Below, piece after piece: positions 1-11,304 of a stretch of 58,543 bases of DNA. The position numbers were made by a program, and so were the translations under genes. Positions within the stretch are counted from its first letter, which is position 1. Each line of letters starts with the position of its first letter. The stretch is from Zygnema cylindricum (taxonomy: Eukaryota; Streptophyta; Zygnematophyceae; Zygnematales; Zygnemataceae), in NCBI GenBank assembly GCA_037447655.1, contig JBBHKE010002830.1:105783-164325 (forward strand), in the 5' to 3' direction. The notes beneath the pieces are model-generated. The model was given only the letters and a program-made list of their open reading frames with translations, made no database searches and was not told the origin of the DNA.

Positions 1-310
1 TAATGATTTAAGCCATTTGCAAGCGCTTTCTTAGTGCGCTAAACCTCAATATTAAGTTTTCAATATCGATACCCACATGAATCCGCCATCACGCTCCAGA
101 TTTATTATCGACCCATGGTAACTTTGCCCAATTCCCAGTTTAATCATTTAGACCTCGCACTACCGCCTAAGTACACCCATAGCTATAACTTTTGAATTAT
201 AACTCCAAATCGCGTGATTCTTTCGCGAACGTTTACCGAATTTAGTAATCTATAATCATAACTCCTAAATACTCTTTAATAATTAAGTTCGATCCGATAT
301 TACTGTTACA
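1..310 (-). repeat. Ty3/gypsy 3' LTR, partial
   Basis: It matches the right LTR over roughly 6780-7090 in long blocks, for example TATAATCATAAC and AAGTTCGATCCG, and ends in the same CTGTTACA. The two copies differ at many positions, which fits an old insertion. The window edge truncates it. Confidence 0.9.
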
Positions 311-330
311 TCATCCCCACCTTATTTTTA
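311..330 (-). promoter_or_regulatory. polypurine tract of the Ty3/gypsy element
   Basis: On the minus strand a purine-rich run (AATAAGGTGGGGATGA) lies directly before the LTR start TGTAACAG. This is the expected place for plus-strand DNA priming. Confidence 0.7.
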
Positions 331-341
331 ACTGCCCTCAG

Positions 342-2075
342 TTAAAACATCTCCTCTATATTATTGTCTCTCCAATACCTCTGTAAAAATTCAGAATTTT
401 TATCCTCTAAAGTCAACTGATCCTCAGGCCTTCCTCGATAATGCACTTGCCAGAATATAGTATCGCCGACCGTGAACCGTTGACCAACCCAATCTTTTAC
501 CCATCTGTGGACTTCGGGTTCTATAATTATTGAGGGATCCAATTCCAATTCTCCTTCGGTTGGTCGAAGATTCGTTGTTTTCAATTGGCTAATATGTATC
601 ACTGGATAAATTTTTGTTGACAACGGAAAGTCCAATTTGGCAGCAACTGACGATATCATCTCGATTACAGTAAATGGTCCAATGAACTTAAGAGCAAATT
701 TCCCTGTAGGATCCGATTGTCCCTCGATCTTGCACCGGCAATGAGTTGTAGAAAGCCAAACTTTGTCACCTGTGCGTAACACCCAATTACCCCGTTTGCG
801 GTTGGCATTTAATTCTTGTCTCCTTTGTGCCTCTACTAATGCATCACGGACAGTTCTCCAAACTGTTTGAATGTATTCCCAAAACTCTGTTCCAGAACCT
901 TTATTCTCATGAGTGACCCCTGTTATTAAGTCTAATGCTTCTCTAGGTTGGTATCCGTATGCTACTTTAAATGGTGAGAAACCTGTACTAGCATGTTTAC
1001 ATGTATTGTATGCAAATTCTATTAATGGCAGTTTAGATTCCCATGAGTACTGAACTCCACTGCAAACAGTCCTAAGCATTTCCTTTAGTGTACGTTTCAT
1101 CTTTTGTGTTTGTCCATCTGTCTGAGGATGATGAGCGGTACTCATTTTCAATTCAGTGCCTAAATTTTGCTGTAAATTTTTCCAAATAGAAGACGTAAAT
1201 TTAGAATCTCTATCACTGACAATAGATAGAGGAACTCCATGATGTCTGACCTCGTTGTCAAAATATAACTTTGCAATATCTACAACTGAATAGGTGGTTT
1301 TGGAAGGGATAAAGATTGCCATTTTACTGAACCTATCAACTACAACCATGATAATGTCATTTCTTCTAGATGTAGCTGGCAACCTGAGAATAAAATCCAT
1401 ACTGACAGATTCCCATGGTCTTTCAACGATATCCAACGGTTTTAAGAGACCTCTAGGTTTTTGGTTACTAGGTTTGCTCTGCTGGGGAAAGACACAACTT
1501 TCCACATGTTTCGACACCCCTTTTGCCATCCCGGGCCAAAACAATCTATTCTGCAAGCGGCTTAGAGTTTTATCTCGACCTAGATGTCCTAAATGCTCAT
1601 GAGCTTCTCGAAAAAGTAGTTTTCTTAAGTCTCCCACTTCAGAAATGCATAATCTATCCCCTATTTGCAGATATAATAAACCATCCTCTAGTCTTAAGTT
1701 TTTGACATGCCTCTCATTCAATGGGTCAGAATTCCCTCCCGAAATGTTTTTGCAAATCACAGCAAAATATGGATCTTTATCATAACCATTTCTAACGGGA
1801 TCTAAAAACAATTCATCTTGTACCATAACACTTATTTCAAAACATCTACTTAAAGGACCTACTACTACATTTGTTTTCCCAGGAATATGTTTGACATTAA
1901 ATTTGAAATATGCCAATTTCTGCATCCACCTAACTTGTCTGCCAGTCATAATCTGTGCATCGCTTAATATTTGTAGATAAGAAAGTGCTTTATTATCACA
2001 GTGAACCGTAAATTCTTTATTATGCAAATAACAACGCTATTTCACCAATGCATGTACAATTGCTAGTAATTCCTT
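342..2075 (-). pseudogene. Ty3/gypsy RNase H tail and integrase, inactivated
   Basis: The 561-codon open part begins with the RNase H tail and connection region (residues 1-62). The integrase zinc region has H143, H148 and C178, but the expected second Cys is Pro181 (CVFPQ). The catalytic core has D211 and D272, but the expected Glu 35 residues further on is Gln308 (GQTQKMKRTL where the family has GQTER). A chromodomain-like tail lies near the C-terminus (VHYRGRPEDQLTLED). Upstream, two in-frame TAG stops separate it from the reverse transcriptase: one after NYPA and one after ALVK. Both ends share a frame, so this was once one pol gene. Catalysis is very unlikely. Confidence 0.9.
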
Positions 2076-2078
2076 TTC

Positions 2079-3464
2079 CTATGCTGGATAATTCCTTTCA
2101 GCATCATTGAATTTTCTGGACTCAAAAGCAATAGGATGAAAGTGTTTACCGACTTTCTGACTTATGACTGCACCTAGACCTTTATCAGATGCATCTGTAG
2201 TGATCAGAACTTCAAATTCTTTAGCAGGGTCAGGATACACCAGTGTAGGGGCAGAGGTCAACTTCCCTTTTAGTTCCTCGAATGCTCTCTCTTGATCAGC
2301 TCCCCACACAAACGTCTCCTTTTCCCGAAGTAAATCCGTCAAAGGTGCGGCGATCATACTGAAGTTCTTGATAAATTTCCTGTAGTAAGTGGCCAATCCC
2401 AAAAATGATCTAACTTCCGTGACATTAGTAGGTTGCTTCCAATTTTGGATTGCAGTGATTTTGGATGGATCTGTTTTAACACCTTCCCCACTAACTATAT
2501 GTCCCAAAAATAATTGTTCAATTTTAAAAAAGCTGGATTGTGACAATTTTCCGTATAATTTTCTTTCTTTTAACCTTTCCAACACTTTTCTTAAATGAAT
2601 TACATGTTGTTCTTTAGATTCACTGTAAATTAGAATATCATCAATAAACACCTGAACAAACTCATCTATGTAATCAGAAATAGTTTGGTTCATTAATCTT
2701 TGGTAAGTAGGCGGTGCATTCGTTAAGCCGAATGGCATCACTATCCATTCAAAATGACCTACCCTAGTCCTGAAAGCAGTTTTATCAACATCCTCAATTC
2801 TAATTGGCACCTGATTAAAGCCACTACGCAGGTTAATCAAAGAAAATACTTTAGCACCTTTTAAACGATCTATCATATCATAAATTAAAGGTAACCGATA
2901 TTTATCCTTCACCGTAATCTTGTTCAGACTACGATAATCGACACACATTCTCAACGTTCCGTCCTTCTTTTTGACGAAGAGAACTGGTGCTCCATACGGT
3001 GATTTGCTGGGCTGAATATGTCCTTTCTCTATGAGTTCTTTGATCTGTTTCTTTAACTCCTCTTGCTTAAAGAAACTGTGCTTATAAATTCCTATGACAG
3101 GAGGATTGCATCCAGGTTCAAGGTTAATAACATGTTCTATATCTCGGGAAGGTGGCCTTCCTGAGGGTAAATCACTTGGAAAAACATCTCGAAATTCAAA
3201 AATCAAATCTTTAACAACAACATCAGATGTATTAATGTCAGTTACAACATCAGATTTTAGTTTTTTGAAAGTTTTAGTGGTGTGTGATTTAGGGATGACA
3301 TCAATGTTAGTGTTTTCTCCCCCCCTTTCATCAGTAACTGTCTCAGTTACTAATAACAAGAAAGCATGATTCGTTTTATCTTTTAAGTGCTTTTTAAATT
3401 GTTTAGCAGATATCAAACCTTCCACTCCCAATCTGGTTATGTTATTTATATGATTCCTATGCAA
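2079..3464 (-). pseudogene. Ty3/gypsy reverse transcriptase and start of RNase H, inactivated
   Basis: The 461 codons contain CVDYRSLNK (about 174-182), MPFGLTNAP, the palm motif FIDD (273-276) and the RNase H start TTDASDKG (about 423). The first catalytic Asp is changed: [10 protein letters not shown] has Asn211 where the family has IDLRSG, from one G-to-A change (codon AAC). The frame ends at a TAG inside RNase H and resumes after about 50 bases. The upstream join to protease needs a frame change near 3460. The family copies RNA to DNA in cytoplasmic particles; this copy should not. Confidence 0.92.
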
Positions 3465-4015
3465 TTTTTCTTAGGAGATAATGCTTGCAAAACCTTCCAA
3501 CCGTTTTCAGACTTCACTTTTAAGGTGTTAATTTCCCAATTAATTTGAGGATTATGTTCTGTTAACCAAGGCTTTCCCAGAATTAGTTCCTCACTTCCTA
3601 AATTCATTATTTCACACACAACTTTCATTTTATGACCCTGAATATCCACTTCAATTGTGTCAGTTTGTAAGTCTAATGTGGACTTATTACCATTTGCCAC
3701 TTGAACATGTAAAGGTTTTTCCCTTATGACAGTAGGAATTCTGTTTTCCTCTACAAACTTATGTGTAGCACTTGAATCGACCATTACTCTTAATGGTTTT
3801 CCCTCCACTAAAGACTCGAATCTAATCAAACTGTGTCTGGTGTCCTCATTACTTAACTGTCCAAACATAGGTCTGTTGTTGAGAATTTCATCCGAAGGAT
3901 TCTTCAAACTATGCAGTGTGGCAAGAATCATAATAAATTCAGCTATCCTAGCCTTTCCATTAATTAATTTGCCCTCCAGAGTTAACTCCTTAACATCTGG
4001 ATTTGGTTGACTCAA
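3446..4015 (-). pseudogene. Ty3/gypsy aspartic protease region
   Basis: The 189-codon frame has the retropepsin-like motif VDSSATHKFV (the family has VDSGATHNFI), followed by hydrophobic strands and ILGKPWL. The family enzyme cleaves Gag-Pol. The Gly-to-Ser change in DSGA is tolerated in some retropepsins (DTG/DSG/DSA types), so activity cannot be judged. It lies one frame away from both the zinc-knuckle segment and the reverse transcriptase, which points to indels. Confidence 0.85.
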
Positions 4016-4029
4016 CTGAGGACTTTCAG

Positions 4030-4518
4030 TTAGTCTTTTCTGTTTCCCACCTCTTGGGCTTCCTGCTCAGCTAGGTATAATGCAATATCCTCTTGGGGAC
4101 CTTCATTTATATCGACTGTTTTGAGAGAACCTTTATCTGTACAGTCCTTAGAGTAATGATCTGGACCCCCGCATTTGAAACAAGTGACTTTCTTTTTGGG
4201 TTTTGTGCACTCTCTACTGAAATGTCCCTCCTCTCCACAATTATAAGAGTTAATCTTTTTCAGTTGTGCACACTCAAATGCTCTATGACCCCTTTTTTGA
4301 CAAATAGTGCACATGGGTATGGTAAGGCTAGACTTCTGAGTATTAATGCTCGGTTTAGAACTCTTAATGTATCCCCCTCTATTGTTAAATGTGTTTCTTG
4401 CATTAACACTTTGTCCACCCTTTTGATTTCTCCTGAAGATATTTTGCCTATTGACCAGACCAGCATTCAGACCCTCTTTAACCAATTCTTCCTCATCACA
4501 CTCTGATACTTCATTCAA
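4030..4518 (-). pseudogene. Ty3/gypsy Gag C-terminus with three CCHC zinc knuckles
   Basis: Three knuckles are visible: CTICQKRGHRAFEC, SYNCGEEGHFSREC and CFKCGGPDHYSKDC. The middle one has lost its first Cys (Ser). Knuckles of this kind bind the genomic RNA during packaging; three in a row is more than the usual one or two. The segment is out of frame with gag upstream (sharing only about 4 bases) and with protease downstream. Confidence 0.88.
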
Positions 4519-5351
4519 ATTACCCTGAGTGATTGAGTTTCCCGATTATACCCCAACTGGTCCTCTAATTCCAATGACTTATCTTGTAATTCCTTCAAAT
4601 TATTAAAATTTTGATATTTTAGTTCTGATTTCAGTATAGGATTGAGATAGTTTAACAAATGTAACTTAGCCATTTCATCAGTCAAACCTATGACATGAAT
4701 GCTAGATGAGTCAAATTCCACAATATAATCCTTCACAGATCCAGTCTGCTTACAATTCAGCCACTTTTCTTCCATTCTGGATTTAAAAGTGACAGACAAG
4801 AAACGCGATTTGATCGCGGTTTTAAAAGTTTCCCAATCAGCATTATCAGGAATCAATTTAGATCTTCTCTGGGTATAATACCAAATCTGAGCATCACCTT
4901 TCAGACAACTAACAGCAAAAGAAGTGTAATCATCACGATCACAATTTCTAGATTCCAAATAATACTCCATATGAAAAATCCAAGCATCCAACTCATCAAT
5001 CTTCTTACCATCAAACGATGGTGCCTCACTAATAGACAATTTCAGATCTCTTATCTTCTTAGGTCTATCATGATCATCCTCCCTAAAACTGGCATTTCTT
5101 TTACTACTCTCACCCTTTTGGTCATTCATATTATTGTTGGTCTGAATTAAGCTAATAAGTTCATCTAATTTCTCATTTGAAACATTTCCATTTTCTTTAA
5201 CAACTTTCAATTCACTTTTCAATTCGGAAATGGTTTCATCCACAGCGGTAGCATGATTATTAAATCTTTTGACCAATTTCACAGTTCGCTTCTTCAACAC
5301 ATTCAAAGCATTCTCCATTTCACGTTTCCATGCAGAATTTGCCATTATCAC
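4515..5351 (-). pseudogene. Ty3/gypsy Gag N-terminal and capsid region
   Basis: This 278-codon frame begins at an ATG just inside the leader. An N-terminal helical, probably coiled-coil stretch (about 20-75) precedes a capsid-like region with the retrotransposon-gag pattern (LDAWIFHMEYYL, CLKGDAQIWYY, WETFKTAIKSRF, SVKDYIVEFD). The family forms the particle shell. The frame is intact up to the zinc-knuckle segment, where a shift separates them. Confidence 0.85.
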
Positions 5352-6109
5352 ACAATTAAATCAAGCAAAGGAAAGATAGAGTATAATTTCCCAAAGAAAT
5401 TTGCTGCAGGTTTGAATTCCTTAGATTGCTCCAATCCAAAACTTCTTCTCTTTAACAAATCCTTTGAAAAGATCAAGGTCTGAGAAATTAAAAAGACATT
5501 GACAATAAGTTAGTACAAATTCAAATTTTTAATTTCCTAACATTGAAACAGAAATGTAAGAATTTCCCCCCAAATTTTGCAATAGCAAAAATTGAAAGCT
5601 CTCGAAGGTAGATTTAACCACAAATTTTGCAACAACAAAATTGAAAGCAATCAAAGGTAACAATTTAGGGTTTGAAAAGTTTCGAGTAATTTTTGGACTC
5701 CTTCGCTCTTGAAGAAGTAAAGTACTCCACTTTCCTTCTCCTCCATTAGCAAATTTCCCACTTCCCACTCCATCAGGATCTTTTACTTTTTAATCCCCAC
5801 ATCCTCACCCTTCATGGCTTCAAGCCCTCCCTCTACACATGAATCATTGCTAAGAGAAGGCAAGTTTGTTTGGCCTTTAGGTAATTGGAGTGAGCTTCAG
5901 CGGTGGCTACACTGCCCACCCCGCCTTAGTCTTTAGGACCTAAGCACGCCCCACATCTAACTAGCGGTCGCTGGCTGTGTGATCACTCAGTTTCCCTCCA
6001 ATCCCCTACCACTTCATATTGTGGTTCTACCGACACACGTTAGAGCACCCTCACCGGTCACGGCAATCGATTTTTGGGTGAGCAAACTTCTCCCTGGTTT
6101 CTAACTAAA
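5352..6109 (-). other. Untranslated leader of the Ty3/gypsy element
   Basis: This lies between the primer site and the gag ATG, about 750 bases, with no frame of note. It holds low-complexity AT-rich repeats (AAATTTTGCAA repeated around 5570-5640). Gypsy leaders usually carry packaging signals; none could be identified here. Confidence 0.6.
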
Positions 6110-6121
6110 GCTCCGATACCA
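6110..6121 (-). promoter_or_regulatory. Primer-binding site, initiator Met tRNA 3' end type
   Basis: On the minus strand TGGTATCGGAGC lies 2 bases after the 5' LTR. Eleven of its 12 bases match the common plant site TGGTATCAGAGC. It is a conventional 3'-end primer, unlike the anticodon-arm primer sites of the copia elements further right. Confidence 0.8.
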
Positions 6122-6123
6122 TA

Positions 6124-7090
6124 TGTAACAGGATCTCCTACCTCTCAAAGAAATCCCATTACTACAAACAATCCCAACCACATATTCCACATATTGGAAA
6201 ATACACATCCACATTGGACAACACTCACATAAGGATAAACTTTAAATTAGAAGAAGCTTTTGTCCGCATAACATCAGCTTGGTCTCTTGCCCTCGTGGCT
6301 CAACCCTTCTTATTAAAGTGTTTCCATTACCCTCCACTCTTAATAATTCTATCTCTTAACTACTAAAACACTATTTAGTTAGTAGGAGATTTCAATGCAA
6401 AATGCCTTTTCTCCAATTTGGTATTAATCGCTTAGGACCAAGATCAGCCGGAATTTCCACAAAGTTTTCCAAAGGAAAAGATGTCTACTCTCCTCTTACA
6501 CTTCACTATTTATCCATCATCGCCCTGGATTTGCCAGGCCAGAGTCAACGCTCCGTTTTAACAGGCTTTTACCTGGCCAATCATTGATCACCAAGGGCTC
6601 AGACTGACCAATGCAAAAACGTGCGAAATCTCAAACTAACTACTTAGCACTTTACTAAATAATCAAACGTTACGTTTCACTACGTAACATTTCCGTGCAA
6701 AAGTGCGTGCCAAACGAAACGCGACTTCGCACGATCGTGCGTAACAAATTTCGCACGCGAAACTTCCCACAAAATTCCCTTAAGTGAAAGTGACGTTTCG
6801 TACTGAAATTTGTACGAAACGAACCACCGTGCATACTAAACGTTTCATTAGAACTTTATGAAACGTACGCGCGTAATTTCGGTACTAATTTGACCCTTAA
6901 CCCGTTTCGATGATACCCACTTGTTATTTAGACCCCACGCTGTCACCTAAATACACCCATCGCTATAACTTTTAAAATATAACTCCAAATAGCGTGATTT
7001 TTTTGCGGGCGTCTACCAAATTTAGTACTCTATAATCATAACACCTAAATACCCCTTTATAAACAAGTTCGATCCGCTATTGCTGTTACA
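6124..7090 (-). repeat. Ty3/gypsy 5' LTR
   Basis: The ends are TGTAACAG and CTGTTACA, length 967. The right part matches window positions 1-310. Positions 6655-6890 are packed with short inverted motifs (CGTTTC/GAAACG, TCGCAC/GTGCGA), including the 14-bp palindrome CGCACGATCGTGCG at 6728-6741. This is a candidate promoter or enhancer block. Confidence 0.9.
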
Positions 7091-7221
7091 GTGGAGGTGG
7101 TCAAAGTTTTTGTCAGTAAGGGTGGTAGTTATTTTTGCTGAAACACAAAAGGGCCAGGGTTAACCTAAGGGCTTCGTGTGAGCTGCTCATTCTGAGGACC
7201 TATAGAGGTCTCAGAATTGCA
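7091..7221 (+). repeat. Right end of an older copia-type LTR
   Basis: It resembles the last 130 bases of the copia LTRs at 15541-15674 and 53779-53909: a GTCTG/GTCAG-GGTGG block, GAAACACAAA, GGCTTCGTGTGAGCTGC and the terminal GAGGTCTCAGAATTGCA. The rest of this LTR should lie left of the window, because the gypsy element is inserted in it. Confidence 0.8.
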
Positions 7222-8625
7222 AATACACAAAAACGAACCCATAACAAATTTCAAAATATTCGACACATAACAATGACTTAAACCCGTTAAAACATTCCCT
7301 TGTGTGATAATTTTTTTAAAATTGATTATATTTTTTTGTCTTAAATACATGAGATAGATAAAAAAAGCCTTAAATAACATAAGGGTGGAGGAAAATAACG
7401 TTTTCGTCAATATACGTATCGAAGAAAATGGGCAAGGTTTATTTTGTGATGGAGTTTCTCCAAATCTTTTTATGGTTGTTGTGTTGTTTGAGAATAGACA
7501 GTATCACATAAAGTCATGACTTTCGCATATATTGCGTAAGTTAGTGTCAAGTTATATGTCATACTTTTGTGACGTTGTATACATTTGGGAATTTGACATG
7601 TTGTCGTCGTCACTCTTATATTGAGACTATCAACGTCAGTGTTGTTGAAGTTTTCCACAATTTGTTAAGTTTTTTTTTTTTGCCTTTTCTTTCTTGACAT
7701 TTCATCAAATTTTCTCGTAAAGAAAAACAATTTATTTTGTATTTTTATTTTATATCATAACATTTATGTCATGATTCATTTTATCAAAAGGGTGTGACGA
7801 TAAGGATTGTGAAATATATATCGTCAAGTTATGAGTATGTAGAGTTTTGAAAATAATGTTGGAGGTTAGAAAACCTTGTTTTTTTCATTGTATAAATGTT
7901 TGTGAAAAACGAGTACTATGTACTTTCTCTCGTGGAAAACAGTTGAGATAGGGTGAAATGCAAAAAAGATCCAAAATACTCGTTTGTAAGTGTCACTTGG
8001 TTATATAGTGGTTCTCGAGGTCATTGATGATTAAGTTTTAATCTTATTACACATGACATAGTTATGAGTCAAATATTATTACATGGTTACCTAAAGTGCA
8101 TAACAAGTTTTAAGATGGCGCAATCGTACTTCCATTTATACATTGTTTTTTTGAGTAACGATTTTTGTGTAACATTCAATTATCATGGAAAACAATCACA
8201 ATATCCCTTTACCTTTAACAATTTCATGCATACCCTCGGTCTAAAAATGTTTGAAAAAATCTTCTTACTCTGACATTCGTGATGGAAACTACTCATTCAG
8301 CAAAGTTTTGCGGAGACAATCAGAATTTATACGATGTATACAATTTTTTTCACCTACAAATAACAAATGAAAATGTACTCTTGTCCACACCTATAAGTAG
8401 TTGTTTGCGTGATACCTAATCTAAGCATATTAGTCGCACAAAAACATTTAATAAGGGATATCTACTTTCGCAATCCAATGGGAACAAATGTTATGAAACT
8501 CAACTTTATTTTACTCATTTTTATGCAATTAAATTGCCAAACTTGTCGTAAAAGGCACCGTTAGGTTTCGGAATGCGATGTAGACTAAATACGGGTACTA
8601 AATCTTTCGTATGTAAACTCATATA
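7222..8625. other. Gene-free AT-rich interval
   Basis: Only short frames without recognisable motifs are present, with several poly-T runs. I see no coding region, RNA gene or defined repeat here. Confidence 0.6.
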
Positions 8626-9135
8626 TGTTGAAACCTGAGGTTTCTATTTTGTTTTTTCTAGGTCAGTGTGTAGCAAAAAAACAGGTCTCATTGGGCATTC
8701 AAGCTTTGCTTTCCCTCTCTCCGGTCCCCACCAGTCAGTGAAGACCGGTGAGAGAGAGATAGAGCCATGGGTGCCTGAGCAGCGAAATGAAAATAGGGGG
8801 ATCAGCCCTTTGCAAAAAGCTGACGGACCAAAGACTACACTTGATCATGGTCCCTATAGACTGTCAGACTAGCTGGCCGTCTTTTGTTATATTCTACAGA
8901 CTGCCAAACTAGCCGGCTGTCTTTTCTTATAGTCTAGTACCTGTGTTGGCCTGTATAGGGTTTGATAGCTATATAAATAGGAAAAAGTGGATTACTCGAT
9001 TTACGAAATTTTGGGACTGTAACATAACTTCATTTAGGGATTTTTCAGCCAGATGGATACTCGTACGGACCGAACGAAATTCACAGGTGTGGACACAAAA
9101 TTTCGATGGCACAAATTAAAAGTAGATTAACATCG

Positions 9136-9450
9136 TGTAGAAATTACTGGTTATTTTAGTGATTTCTAGGTCTAAAATTAAATGCAGAAAAGTAGCAGAG
9201 GTAGTTTGCCTCTTTCCTCTCTTCAGCTCCCACATTTGTAGCAGTCACTAAAGGTTAATGAGGGAGCTAGAGCCATGACTGCCTATGATGTTTGGCGATA
9301 GAGAGACAGGTGGTAGATTTTGGTAGGTTTACCAAAATATACTTGACTGACTCAAAACTTGATCCTAGTACCTACCGTCCGTCAAGTTAGAAGTAGCCGG
9401 TAGCTTTATCATAAAATCTAGGATTGGTGCTAAGATGTATAGGGTTTGTT
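9136..9450 (+). repeat. Element J 5' LTR fragment
   Basis: It starts TGTAGAAATT, then has the shared TTTCTAGGTC, the U3 hairpin region with AGTCACT, AGAGCCATG and the antisense tRNA-like block. It stops where the internal deletion begins. Confidence 0.75.
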
Positions 9451-10181
9451 GAATAGTGTGGAACAAGGTGTCATTATCTTAGACGAGTAATTAGGTCCTG
9501 AAGAACATAAGTTCAACTATTTCTTACAGGCAAGTAGTGCGAAGCCTAATCTATTTTATAAATTGTACCCGGCCGGATTAAGCTGCAGCTGTAGGAGTGC
9601 TAAGTAGAAGTTTAAATGCTCCCACTAAGAGAGATTGGGAGGTAGCTAAGAGAGTCTTTAGATATTTGATAGGAACTAGGGATCTAAAATTGCATTTAGG
9701 TGGGGAGAATACAGAAATCACTACTTCGAGTGATGCCGGTTATGGTGATGCTCTGATAAGGAGATGTACTTCTGGATATGTATTATATATGGGTGATCGA
9801 GCTTGTTGTTGGAGTAGCAAACATCAAAAGGTTTTTGCTCAGTCCACCATGAAGGCTTATTATATGGCCTCTTGCTCTGCTGTAAAAGAATTAATGTGGG
9901 TCAAGTCATTGCTTGGTGAGCATGGTCACCTTAAAAGTGGTGAGCACAATTTTATTTGTGATAATCGATAGCAATCGCTATTGCTGCCAATCCTAAACAT
10001 CATTTTAAAGCCAAACACGTGGACATTAGACTCAGCTTTGTCAAAGAGAAGGTAGAAAAAAAAAATCAGTTTAGAGTACAGACCAAATAGCGAGATGGTA
10101 GCACATATGATGACTAAACTTGTGCCTTCCCCTAAGCTAATTTTCTGCAGGGAGAAGTGGTTGAAATTAAAGAGTGACTAG
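9451..10181 (+). pseudogene. Copia RT/RNase H remnant of element J
   Basis: The translated 9597-9971 part (124 codons) matches the RNase H end of copia-1 closely: GYVLYMGDRACCWSS, then QSTMKAYYMASCSAVKELMWVKSLLGE. The preceding bases still spell the stretch with GEEHKFN..YRQV and NCTRPD, with stops. The acidic and conserved positions STMEAEYMA are changed to STMKAYYMA. A stop follows CDNR where copia-1 has CDNQAAIAI. It is a dead fragment. Confidence 0.85.
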
Positions 10182-11067
10182 AAAATAAGGGGAGTGTAGT
10201 AATTAATGGTTCTTTTAGTATTTTCTAGGTCTAAAATGAAATGCAGAAAAGAAGCCGAGGCAGTCTGCCTCTAACTCCTCTCTTCAACTCCCACACTTGT
10301 CGCAGTCACTAAAGGTTAAAGAGGGAGCTAGAGCCATGGCTGCCTATACTGTTTAGAGATAGAGAGACAAGCGGTAGATTTAGGTAGGTTTACCAAAATA
10401 TACTTGACTGACCCAAGATTTGATCGTGTACCCACCGTCCGTGAAGTCAGAAGTAGCTGGTAGCTTTATCCTATTGTCTATAATCAGTGCTGAGACGTAT
10501 AGGGTTTCATAGATATTTAAATCTGAAGGATTACATAAATTCATTTAATAGCGCCAACAAACATGTAACATAGACATAGTTAAAACATACGTACGGCGTA
10601 CAGTACTTTTCAAAATGAGTACCGCGCATTTGTTCCAACGGCGAAACAAATACCGCGCATTGATTTTCCACTGCTATAATCAAATGTCGATTTTAATCAA
10701 ACATCCACGATAGGTGCCGAGATCGCAAAATAAGCGCTTTCGCGTTTTTTATCCGCGCCATGTTAAGCGTCACGTGGCACGACGTCATTCGCTTATTGCA
10801 TCTTCGGTGAATATGGGAACAAATCTCGATATGGCAAGCGTGAACATTTCAGCCGTGATATCATGCGTTAAAACATAATTTAATTTACTTCGTTACATCT
10901 TTATTTCAAAATATTAGACAATAAGGTTATATTTGACGGATATTTAGATACAATAACCGATGTCGGAAAACCTTTAACCAATGTAGAGTAGTTGCCTAGC
11001 CTAGTACCAAACTTTAGGGTTAGGGGTGTCGAGTCAAGGGTTTTTGAGTTTCGTCTCGTACCTACAC

Positions 11068-11155
11068 CAGAGGTGGCAACCGGATACCTGAATTCGTACC
11101 CGACCGGCCGCGTCATATCCGGAACGGATTCGGGTGCCGAATTTTGCGACCTCTG
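11068..11155. mobile_element. Very small hAT-like inverted-repeat element
   Basis: The ends are CAGAGGTGGCAA and, reverse-complemented, CAGAGGTCGCAA. CAGAGGTG-type termini are usual for hAT transposons. The flanking octamers ACCTACAC and ACGTATGC agree at 5 of 8 positions, so the duplication is at best eroded. It is 88 bases and codes for nothing. Confidence 0.45.
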
Positions 11156-11166
11156 ACGTATGCATC

Positions 11167-11304
11167 AGGATGCTTTCCCGATGAAAAACAATTATAGATT
11201 AGCACATCGGAATTGTATCGTCACAGGCATAGCATAGGATGCTTTCCCGATGAAAAACAATTATAGATTAGCACATCGGAATTGTATCGTCACAGGCATA
11301 GCAT
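11167..11304. repeat. 69-bp tandem duplication, two copies
   Basis: A unit starting AGGATGCTTTCCCGATG and ending GGCATAGCAT is present twice, at 11167 and 11236, with essentially no differences. This points to a recent duplication. Confidence 0.9.

Larger units (their letters stand above)
1..7090 (-). mobile_element. Ty3/gypsy LTR retrotransposon, decayed, left end outside window
   Basis: The minus-strand order is 5' LTR (6124-7090), primer site (6110-6121), gag, zinc knuckles, protease, reverse transcriptase/RNase H, integrase, polypurine tract and the start of the 3' LTR (1-310). Integrase after reverse transcriptase is the Ty3/gypsy order. The right LTR has inverted ends TGTAACAG and CTGTTACA. 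Coding capacity is broken by three frame changes, two stops in RNase H and lost catalytic residues, so this copy cannot mobilise itself. It is inserted in an older copia-type LTR whose remainder begins at 7091. The target duplication cannot be checked because the left end is missing. Confidence 0.93.
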
